The translations under genes and the position numbers were made by a program. A model generated the notes under the pieces. The model did no database searches and was not told the DNA's origin. It worked only from the letters and a program-made list of their open reading frames with translations. Positions 32,718-44,700 of a DNA stretch of 64,000 bases are shown piece after piece; position 1 is the first letter of the stretch, and each line of letters opens with the position of its first letter. The stretch lies in the NCBI GenBank assembly GCA_026225945.1, contig JAMJFZ010000239.1, positions 31,448,501 through 31,512,500 of the forward strand. Direction: 5' to 3'. The stretch is from Cricetomys ansorgei. Lineage: Eukaryota; Chordata; Mammalia; Rodentia; Nesomyidae.

Positions 32718-35700
32718 TCATCTACATTGCTAAATATTTTGAAGTAAAATTAACCTCAAATTAATGAAGATATTCTACTTTAATAACTCATTAACTTAAA
32801 ATTTGGATTAGATTTTAAGGTTTCCCTTTCAAGTACTTTTCTTTGTTATAACAATGTCTCTAGAGACAACATGTGTACCTTCATTAGAAAAGTTGATGAT
32901 TTTTCATTTAACACATAATCCACATAACTCTTAACTTTGTCCACCATGCAGTTATAACTGAAGTGTTGAAAAAGGGAGTGGAATACATCTTTCTGAGATA
33001 TTAGTGTACGTAATTTCCTTTCTAAAGGCTAAAGAAAAACAGAAATGTATTAATATAAAATACAAATTTCAAGTAAATATATCTGAATGAAAAACAATTA
33101 TTTTATAAACAAACTCAAAGAGATACAATTAAGAGTTATAAATCTGTTTTAAAAGACTCATGTATTTTCTTTAATACCTCCACATTTCTGAATGTTTTGT
33201 TTCAGACACATAGGAGGAAAAGAGAGATTATAAACTAAATTGTCTCCTACTCAGTTTAAAAACAAAATATTTCCAATATGGTTAAAGCCTGTTTACTTCC
33301 AAAATCTAATTGCATCCCATTCTTTATCCTCACTTAAAATTATTACCCCAAATTCAGAATTTACTATCTTTATAAACTCCGAAGGGCTGAGGGTACAGCT
33401 TGTCAGAAACAGAGTGCTTGTCTAGTCTAAGCAATGCTTTGGGCTCCATTCCCAGTACTACCATCTCCCCAAAGTAACTTTCTTTACTTGTACAACATAT
33501 TTATATGCCTATACATAACAGGTAGTGTTTATCAGTTTTAATTTCATTTGTATATTTTGGTGTTCATATGTGATGCATGTACATGCATGCTCATCTGTGC
33601 ATACATCAATGTCAGTCTTCCTCTATTGCTCTCCTTGTGCATACCACACACTTCATACATGTGTTCGTGCTAGAATGTGTTACATGTTCTGTTAAAAGTT
33701 TGCATGTTTTCAGAGCAAAACAGACAGTCCAGATACCAGTGGGATTGAGGTAGCCTTCGCAGGACTCAACTATAGTGATGCAGTTGCAGACACCTGCTGA
33801 TTATGAAGATCATCACATTGATTTCTGCTACAGCTGAGATGGATCTTAAAGACATTTGAATTGCATGAGCATTCTGCTAAATTTTGGACTTGATACTTGA
33901 CAGACTGTGACTTTATATCTTAGCTTCATTTGATTCTGTAGATATGTTTTTATTGTAATAGTATCACTACTGTTAAAATGTGATACAGAAAGGGTGAGAT
34001 GTGGGATATTTTATAGTTATGGGATCATACTCCTGTATGTTGTTTAGGGGAGAAGGGTGCTTCCTGATGCCTTGCAGTATGTAAAAAACAATGGAGTAGC
34101 CACCCAGATCTCAATATGAACAGGCCATGTGTTTATTGAAGGCCTGTGTGGAGACAGGGAGGAGTTCTGAATGAATAAAGCACCTAGGGGCTGGGGCAGA
34201 GGAGGAGGAGAAGGAGCAGGGAGGAAGAGAGATGGGAGGAGGAGAACAAGGAGGAGTGTGGTATGAAGAGGCCATGGAGTGAGCTCTCTGCCTAAGCCCT
34301 CAGGGTATTGGATACTTGAGAGCTGTCATGGCGTGTTATTAATACATAGCAGATGTTTTAATAAATAATACTTTAACACTCTCCACTTTATGTTTTTAGA
34401 CAGGTTACCTCACTGACTGGCTAAACTGGCCAGCCAGTGAGTCCCAGGGATCTGCCGTCTCTGTCTCCCAACACTGGGATTACAGGTACTTGCCACCATA
34501 TCTGGCTTTTATATGGGTGTTAGGAATCTGAATTCAAGTCCTCACACTTTTGCATATCAAGTAATTTACTTCATCGCACCATCCCTGAAGCCCTGTGGCT
34601 TTAATTTTATACAGATGGTATCATTTGTATAAATTTTTTTTCCTGAAACTTGCTGTATTTTCCTTAAGTCTATGTTCCTGGCAATTACTTATGTTAATGT
34701 GTAGAAAAAGTAATTTGTACCACTGTCTAGCATTACCAACCATCAATCTGTTCATTTAGTTGCTTGAAGAACTGTTATTTGCTATTACTGCAATGCTCAA
34801 ACATTTTCTTTTAATCATCTTACACTAAATACAAATTTTTCTTATACAGTAGTTGTTTCAGTGCTGGACAAGCAATAAATACTATAGAACTTGAAAAATA
34901 CTGAAGGCTTGATCTTAGACTAATTGTCTCAATAAGATCTGGGTTTTTTCCTGTTTGTCTTTAAAGCTTCATGGCTTTTAGAGTATATAGCAAACATAAA
35001 AAGTTATTCTAAGATATTTATCTAAAAATGGAACTCACTGGAACGCATGCTTGCATGTTTTGCTAGGACTAATGCAGCAATTTATACTCCAGAGAGGAAG
35101 GGATGTAGGCGTCTAAGCACCCTGCCATCTTTTGAGCCAATTGTTAGTGTTCTAATCAATGAAAATTGCTGCTAGTCTCAGAGTATGGGAAATAGTTCCA
35201 ATGAGTTAGTTGGTAATATCCCACTGGTTATGCCAAAACTAGGGAAGTTGAATACTTTCCCCTAAGTGCTTTATTGGCCATAAGTTTTTCTGCTTTATGA
35301 AACAGAAGCAGAGTGGAGTTTTCATTAATCTAGTAATACTAAGAAGAAAATATACGGGTTGGGAATCAACAAAATCATCAGGCTCTCAGCTGAAATTTCT
35401 GGGTTATATGCTAGGAGGATCGATTCAGATAAGCCTTCCAGTTAAACCACAACCTACTCAATTAGGTTAAGTCAGTTATGAATTAAGCCGACTGTGGCAC
35501 TCTATCTTCAGTAGTTTCTAGGCAAAGTAATGAGCTTTGTAAATGGCTGGAAATGTAACACTAGTTGGAGGGTAGAAAAGTAACATGCGGCCGAGTCTGC
35601 ATATGGTTTGATGTGATAACAGTAAGTGTGACATAGATAGGGAATAGCCAATAGAAAATAATGAGAACAGGCGTGGTCTATACCCGGCCAATCAATTATG

Positions 35701-38700
35701 GTGAACAGGTGTGGCCAAGACCACACCTCCAAGAAATGTATAAAAGTGAGAAATTTGAACTGCAAGTCAGAGCATGCTGAGATGACCCTCTGAGGACTCC
35801 GCCTCTCCTCCAGACCAGATCTAAAATGGAGGAGCTGCTCGTGGGGACCACAGCACTTGACTAGGCTGAGGCCAGCCCAGGATAAAGAGGGAAACGTCAC
35901 ACCTCACAAAAGGACCTGCAGTGAAGACCAACTCATGCCGTATACAGGACAGGTATCAAAAATGTCTAGATATGTGTGTTTTGGACATACCGTGGTGGAT
36001 GCTCCTTTTTGTGTGTACTGGACTTGGATGTTGTTGTGCAAGTAAAGATTTCATAACCAAGACCATTGGCTCATGAGTTTTGATTGTGGTCGGATAACTG
36101 GCACACATACTTAATTCGCCCCTGCCCATAGGCAGGAAGGCTCGTGACAGTAAATAAATAAATATGCCAGGAAAACTGAAATGAAAACTACAGGTAAGGT
36201 CTACAGAGAAATTGCTGTTAACTACTTTGGACAACTATTGGCAGCACATACTAAAACCAAGTGAACATTACTTGAAAAGTAAATAGCAAACAAATGCAAC
36301 AAATAAGTATGTCTAATCCCTTACACAAGAATTCTATTCTGAAGTATACACTGAACAAAAGTGTATCAGTCTGCCCCATAAAAGACATATTAAAGTATTT
36401 TACAGCAAAGAATGAAATATCTTATTTTAAATGTCCAGCACAGGAAAGATAATTATTATCTACTCATACAACAACAACAAAAAGAAGTAAACAAACTATA
36501 TGACAGATACATCACAGAACAGTTTTATAATCACAACTTTGCATATAATTCCAGTATAAAACATATTTTTAGTGGTAAGAGGCTGGTTAGTAGTTATCCT
36601 GGAGAAGGCAACCACTTTCTCAAATGATTTGAAGATATTGATGAGATTCTAGGTTTTTGTTTGAGAAAAAGAGTTTTCTATAGCTAATCTAGGCTCAAAC
36701 TAAGGTTACTATGCCACAGCTGGGCTGTGGTGGCACTCTTGAGATTCCCTCTCAAAACAAAGAAAAAGAGAAGTACAGAAAATGGGGACAGGTCCAGTAT
36801 TATGTGGCTATAACCCTAGCACTGCAGCAGTGAAAGCAAAATGATCTTGAGTTTTGAGGTTAGTCTTGAATACAGAACCAGATTTTATCTCAACAATACA
36901 GCAATAAAAACAAACCATCCAACAAATGAGGTGGTGGGGTTAGAAAAATAAGCAAATTATAATGCCTCTATATTTATGCTGACTAATGTGCCAGCCACCA
37001 GCACCCTCAGAAGTAGCTTCTGAGCCCTTGATATGTGGTGACTATCTAATTGGACATACTGTAAATATAAAGACTTGATATAAAAAAAGTATCTAAAATA
37101 CTAAATTTTTGTAAAAATTAATTTTCTTAGTATTCTGGGTTAGGTGAAACATTTCTTTTCTCCTTCAATTTTCTTTCAGTTTTCCTCACCTCATATAAAT
37201 AGCTGTAAAATGCTACCATTTTAATATAAATAATTACCGTGTGAGATTCTGGATCACCAAATATTCTTTCAAACACTTCTTCTGCTTCCTTAAAACTGCC
37301 ACTTTCCATACAAACAGCTACAGCCTTAAAGATGACATATAAAAACCTTAGGTTGCATTTTTAAAATATCCAACCATAACTTGACTAAGTGCATAAAGTG
37401 AAAACTCTGAAAGACTTCATTTAACACATTTTTATGCATTTTATTTGATTAAGATAATGTTTTTCAATAATATGATATATGTTATTTTCAGCACCCCTAA
37501 GCAGGAATTAACAAATTAGAAGTGAATTTATTTTCTGAAAACACTGATCCTGCAGCTCATCTCCATATGCTCTAAATGGTGGAGACAGTACACCTACACT
37601 CCGGACTGTTATGTGAAATGCGTACAAAACAAACAGTGTGGCAACAGCAACAATAGACTAAATGTCACTGTACAAAGTCAGCTTTTTTCAGAGCCCCAAA
37701 GATCGAAGAAAACATGAAAAATCTCTGATCTAAGTTGGATTCTTACAACCGACAGTGATTTTTCTACCTGTGTCTTACCTCCAGATCCTAATTTAACATG
37801 ACAATCCCTACCCTGGGGAAAATAGGAACCGCCTTGCGGTTTTTCTCTCTTGTGCAACCTCAGCAGGGAGGGGAAAAACTTATAAAACTTCTAAAGCTGT
37901 GGAAACATTTATTGAGTTAACGGAGTATTTGCTTTGACTGAAGGTAGATGTTGCATTTTTCTGGTCTCTTACTCTTCTTAATCAGTCTACTGAAGTCCAA
38001 GCCTTGACATGGTTAAAATTTTACATACTCCTGTTCACAAAAATCCACGTACTGCATGTGTGAGGCCCTGGGTTCAATTCCTAGAACCAGAGCCCAATTC
38101 CTGCTGCTGTGCCTTTCCCATCAGCATGGACTGGATCCTTTCAAATTACAACCTAAAATAATCATTCTTAAGGTTACTTCTTCCAGTTTTCCCTCAGAAG
38201 ATTTGTTTGTATATTAAGTCTCTCTGTGTGTACATGTGTGCAGGTGCCTGCAGAGACCAGAGCAGGGAGCTGGCATTACATTTCAGGTGGCTGTGAACTC
38301 AAGTAGGTGCTGGGAATTGAACTCGGGTCCTCTGAAGGAGCAGAAATGCTATTAGCCACTGGACTATCTTGCTTCTTGTTAGGTATTTTGTCACAGCGAT
38401 GAGAAAAGTAACTGATACAATATTCTAGCAAAACAATAAGCACAAAATACTTATACCTGAACTTTAATTAAATTACGTATTTCTTCATGAAGTTTGTCAC
38501 GCTCCTTTTCAATTGAGTCCCAAATCATCAGAGCTGATTCCAAGGGTGTAATACGCTCATCACTTTCAAACTGTGCATCTTTTAAAACAGAAAAGTAAAT
38601 TAACTGAAAGTTAAGTAGGACTTTAAAAACATCATTCCTTTTCAGATTTATCGAGTATATATTGCATGCCAGGCAGTTTTCATAAAGAACAGTTTAGAGA

Positions 38701-41700
38701 AATGATTTTTCTAAGTTAATTTGTTCACTAAAATCAATTTGAAAATAGAAAATAAAAACACTGAAATTATAAAAAAATCAGAATTTTAAAATTTATTTTA
38801 AAGATAAAGTCTTGTTAGGTAGCCCATGCTGGCTTCAAGCTCCAGTTCTTCCTGTCTTGGTCTCCAGAGTGCTAGGAACACAGCTATGTACCACCATGCC
38901 TGGCTACCACTTTAAGTGTCTTGAAGGCAAAAATCCTCTTATTTAATCACACAATTATTTTAAACATGTGGGAGCAGGAACATTTATTAGCTATATTCCT
39001 CTAAAGCTCTAGTTTCATAGCTGTTTTGGTTTGTTCCAATGCTACTATACAATAATGAACATATTCAAGAGAATTTTAAAGCTGGGTATAATTTCACAGA
39101 CTAAACAGCATATCCATATTAGCAGTTTCAAGGATTTTTTATTATCTGTTTGCCTCTTTTGGTATTTTCAGTATTTCAGATAAAAAAAAATTATCCATTT
39201 ATAATCCAAATTATGCTGAGTACTTAGAAGAAACCACCACACATGGAGGGATGAGAATGAGGCAAATGAAAATTCTGAAGAGAGTCTCTTTGGGTGAGCT
39301 GCTAATTTGTTACTTGTCCCCGTCCCCCCCCCACCCCAGCTTATTTTGGATGGAGTTTGAAGATCTGGTAGAGCAGGCAGTATTTTACAGGGGAAAGGGA
39401 TAAGATAAGCTTCTGATGGTTTTCTTGACATTGGGTTGTAGAGACTACAAACTAAAGAAGCTGAAAACACAAGACTGGCTTTTCCATCTAGGGCATCTGC
39501 TCAGTTCTGTGGCACGACAGGAAATGTGGAAATTGCTAATCTCAGATCTTAAGAAATAAAGAGTAAGGCATGTTGGCATGCACCTGGAAGTCCCTGTGCT
39601 CAGTAGCTGTATGTAGCAGGAGGACTATAAGTTTCCAGGCAGCCTGGGGTACAAAAAAAGTCTTTTGAGATGAGAAAACCTGCTATAAACACTTTTCCCC
39701 TTAAGACAGCACTTGTATTTTACAGCTCTGTGAGGTTGAGACAGGAGCCAATATGGCAGCCACTAGCCACCTATAAGCACTTAGCAACTAGTCCAAGCAG
39801 ATGCTTTAAGCATAAAATATATCATAAACTTACTACAAAAAAAATCTCATCAATATTTTGTATATTATTTGTTGGCATATTTTAAAAATATTGGATTACT
39901 GGGTTAAATAAGATACCATTAAAATTAATTAGTTGTCTTAATTTAACTACTAAAACATTTAAAATTTTAAACATAGACCACATCTCTATTGGAAAGTGCT
40001 GCTACTATAGAGCAATCACTGAAAGATATACAAGGGTTATGCATATTGAAAACCCAATACATAAATTAAAACACAATTGTATGGAGCTGTAGCCTGATGG
40101 TAGCACATTCACCTGGCAAGTCAAAGGCCCCAGATACGTGGCACTGTAAAAACAAACAAACAAAAACCCTAAATTTCAACTACTATCTCTTTTGAGACAA
40201 TTATGATAAAACATATTGATTCTCGCTAACTGATTTTAGTGATTTTTATCTAAGATATTAAAAATGGAATCCTGGTACACTTAACGATTAAGCCATGGGG
40301 TCAGGATGGATATATGCATATCCATGTATAGCATTTGTCTAATATGCACAAGGCCCAGGGTTCAATCTTTGTCTCTGGAAAAATGAAGAAACAAATCAAC
40401 CATAAGGTTACTCATAAAATCTGTTTTTTATCCCTTGTTCTGAAGGGAGGATTACTTTGAAAGAAACTAAGATATACAGAGTAACTATCATGTGTAAAGC
40501 ATTGCTAGGCAGTTCAGAATATTTTGCCACATCTGATTTATAAACCATCCAGTTAACTACACTACCATAAGTTATGGTCTGCGATGTTCCATTTGTGTCC
40601 ACATCAGCTTGTTATCTTTTCCAGCCACAGGCCCTAACCTACACATAGCCATCTTGTCTACATCTGCTCTAGCTCTGTTATGTAGTAGTTTTCCTTTAGT
40701 TCAAACATTCCATCCTGTAGGGAAGTGTATAAAGACCCAGGAAGTAGACAACTCAAAAGACTCAGAAGTCCCTGAAACATACCAGATGCACAAGCCCATC
40801 CCCCGCCCTTATGGCTGTGTAAGAACTACTCAGGAGAGGAGACTCCCTAACCTGTTGATCTGCCTATAAACTATCCAGAGAGCTCCAGTGCTCCAGCTTT
40901 CCTGAGTGCCATTCATGTTGGGGTGAGCTTTTGGTGATGCACCTGCCTTTGAGTTGTCACCAAGTTAGAATTTGGTATTAGTGTAACTTTGGTTTGGCAT
41001 GGGTTCCTTATTGAGGGGTGAGTGTTAAATCTCCCTAGGGATAATGTCAGAAAACAGGCCCCCCAATTTCAGTCTCCAAATAAAGGCCCAGGTATGGCTC
41101 AGTATGGTACTAATTATTGCAGAAGTTTATTTCCAGTTATGTTTAAAATGGTTGTTTTGTGCACTGATGGGTAAAGGGCTGCCTAGGTCATGGCATTTGT
41201 ATTATCTGTAGATGTTGGCTTTATGTAAAAGATGTTTGATTCTTTATGATCTGCACGTGCTATCAATAGACCACCCAAGGAGCTTAAGGATCAATAAAAA
41301 TCCCTGAGATGAGATGCTCTGTTCCACTGTCCAGTATGGCATTTGCTAAGATAGTGGTTCCCTCTGCTGAGGTCTGGCAGGTTTGCACCTATGAATATGG
41401 CTCCATGTCTTGATGAGCTGACACAGTAGGCATACAACTACAACTAATATTCTAGGAGCTTAGATAATATATTTTTATAAATAAGCAGTTTCATGTAAGT
41501 ACTGCTCACCAATAAGTATTGTTGGGAAAGTATTTTGTAAATTATAAAAATCATATAAAGTAACTATATCAAACAGCCCTTTAAAATGACCACTCATTGT
41601 AAATATGAGCCATGATTGATAAAAAGAACTAAAGTTGCCTTTTGTAATCTAAAATGAACCATGGGAATAAGGGAGACACATTACAGCTATAAGCCATGGT

Positions 41701-44700
41701 TTCTTGTATAAGATGGGCATCAAGTTTAAACAGCTGCCAGTAAACAGTGTATGTACAGAAGCTGTCATCACTGAGTTGTAGAAGAAAACTTCAACTGGAG
41801 TCTATGAAATGCAGTCCTCCTACTACAACATCTGAATCATCTGGGAACTAAATCGTGGTCAGGCAGAACGGATCTACTGTTTTAAGAAGTCCTTTAAATA
41901 AGCTGAAGCAGGCTAACATTCAAGAGTCACTGTTCTAGAAAGATAAAACTATCTTTATTTGTATGTCATGTAGGCAGGTAAAATTTCTCACCCCAGAGGA
42001 CAAAAGATAAGTGCTCATCAGTTTCTCATCTTTTTTATATAGACAGAGGTTAAATGAGTTAAATGATTTCTAATATAAAATAAAAATTTGTATTTACCAA
42101 GGGCTTTTCCTGATGCAATTCTTGTCAAAAACTGACATATATACACAGTTCTCAATTGGTAAGCTGTAAGACTGGGTAGTCCATGAATAATAGCTAAAAA
42201 AGAAAAGAAAGACTTTTATTAAAATATTATCATCATCTAGTAGGCCCACTCTGTGGCTGGTTAAGTATTACATCAGAAACACTTGTGATGGCTATTCTTG
42301 CTTCTCAACTTGACATCTGGAATTAACTAAAAAGCAAAAATTGACTAGGCACGACTGTGAGTGATTTTTTTTGCTTTATTGGATCACCTGATGTGGGAAG
42401 ATCCACTTCTAGTCTGGAACTTGAGGTGGGAAGGCACACCAAATCTTTTTAGGAGGGAAGATTCACATATAATCTGGACCGCATGTTCTGCTGCAAGCCT
42501 ATATAAAGGACGTGGGAGAAGGAAGCTCTCTCTTTTTTGCCTGCTTCCTCCTACCCTCGCTAGCAAGTCCATTCCTTCACTGGCATTAGAGGCTACTCCT
42601 TTGGGATTCCGGAGTGTACTGAAGACCAGCTGAGACAGCCAGCCTTTGGACTTTACAGCGACTGGATTCTTGGACCTTCGTACTGTACATAGGCAGCCAT
42701 TGTTGGATTAGCTGGACCACAGCTTGTAAGTCATTCTAATAAATCCCCTTTCTCTATAAAGATGGAGATTCAGTTTATAAGTTCTGTTACTCTAGAGAAC
42801 CCTGACTAACACTCAACGAAAACTGTGATCATAAATTTAGAACTGTAGATTCTAATTAGTCAATTTTTTAAAATCAAGAAGTCTTGTAATACACTGCTCT
42901 TACAAAATGTAACTCAAATATGAAACGAATAATCAATATTGCTTTTACAAATAGTACCAAGGAAAGATTCTCACCTAAATTTTAAAATGTATGAAACCAT
43001 TACTTTGAGATTTACACTAGGAAATTCTTCACACTATAGAAATTATTATAATGTCAAGGTTTCCATTGAGTTTGTTCAATTAATAAAGATCAACTTCAAA
43101 GCATTTCCTTCCCAAATGTTTGAATATTCACAAAGATGCACTTGGCAGTGATTATCTACACTGGTAAACCAGCCGTATTTTTGGATCTCTCTTTCTCACA
43201 TGCCAGAGGACAAACTTAGGTCTTATTCTTCAGGCACTGTCAAACCTTTTTTTTTTTTTTTTTTAAAAAAAGATATACAAAAGACTGTTTTGCCTGGAAC
43301 TGGAGTTGCAAATGTTGCCATGTGGGTGCTGAGAATCAAGCCCAGGTTCTCTGGAAGAGCAGCTAGTGCTGCTATTTGCTGAACCATGCTTCCTTCTTCT
43401 CCCCCTACTCCCCCAAGTTTATAAATTATGTTAGGCTGGCTGGCCAGTGAACCCCAATGATTCACTGTCTTTCCAGAGCTGTGGTTTAGCTTTTCTAACA
43501 TGGATTCTGGGGATCAAACTCAGGTCCCCCGGTTTGCAGGATAAGCATTTTACAAGCTGTACTATCTCCCTAGGTACCCGCCCATCAACTTCTTAAATTT
43601 TTCTATATTCATGTGCTGTAATTTGAATCTAGAATACTTCTCTAAGGTTTGGTCTGTACCTTAGCACTTGAGAAACTGTAGGACTTTAAGACATGGAGCC
43701 TCATGTAGATTTTAGGTCACTGAGGGTGTCTTTTTAAGGGGACCCCTAGAGACTTATTCCTGCCTCTTTTATATTCTGGAATCAAGCAGTCTTGCTTCTT
43801 TGTAGCTACCACTTGGATGTTCACGACATCTTTGAAATCGGTTTGCTCTCTCTGGGGTCCACTGCTCTTAAAATAACAGGAGTAGTTGAGATTATGCCTC
43901 TTGTTTGAAAGGCTGCTGGCTTTGCTCTTGTGCACCATGATGAGCTGACTTCTTTCCGTTTTCAGGAACAGAAACAGCTAGAACTGTGAAAGACACACCT
44001 CTTCTCTCTATGGACTGATTCCCTCAGATTTAAGTTACAGTGACACGAAGCTAACACACCGCATATGTATTAACTACACAAGAGTTCATTGTGATGTTTC
44101 CAACTCTATCACTATGTAATAGGTTAGTATAATATAGGTATTAGTATAATATCTATTATTATATAGTAATCGTAGCCTATTCTCAACAGAAGTCTTTAAT
44201 AATCTCAGTATAGCGACTTCATTCCAGGCTCGAATTTTCCACTTAACATAACTTAGCCAATGCCACGCCTCCAGCTTTACCTGTGAGGAAAGTTCCTTAA
44301 CCTGTAACGTGACTCACGGACCTGGAACTGGAGCACCCCCCTTAACCTTCCAGCACCTCAGACCAACCTACTCCCTTGTCTACAAATAAGAGCACCATCT
44401 AACTTGAATAAGATGCAGTCTGTCAGCATGGCTTGTTGAGAGTTTCGGATTAAATACTACCTTTGTACTATGAATACACACGGTCACAGTAACATTAATG
44501 GGAACTCTGAATTCCGTCCCAGAGCATCTTCCTCTAACGTCTCCCGGCCGGGTCTGGCTTCACCATCACTGCCAGGCTGCCCAGGTGGCTAGCAAACTGA
44601 CATAATGCCAAATGATTATGAAGTTCCCAGAGAGCGAACGAAGACTGCCGAGCGCGGCTATAAAGGAACACCTAGGTGGCCGAAGGAGGCGGTAGCAACT

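Larger units (their letters stand above)
33029..37237. other. TERF1 intron 4 with ERV-derived segments on the opposite strand
   Basis: Contains an LTR with a short internal remnant (33700-34378), a B4 SINE (34380-34600) and a second LTR-like element (35493-36105), all antisense or mixed relative to TERF1. 34620-35490 and 36240-37200 are AT-rich and unassigned apart from weak B1 traces. Confidence 0.7.
38579..42097. other. TERF1 intron 2
   Basis: Contains an old minus B1 (38775-38910), SINE fragments near 39555-39660, 40080-40145 and 40325-40395, and a MaLR-like LTR candidate (about 40620-41040). 41100-42090 shows nothing recognisable. Confidence 0.7.

Noticed and set aside
35508..35900. 130-codon - strand frame
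   Set aside because: Lies inside an LTR-like repeat, has no recognised domain, and no supporting splice or start context.
42361..42633. 90-codon frame in TERF1 intron 1
   Set aside because: Part of a dispersed rodent repeat recognised by its conserved segments.
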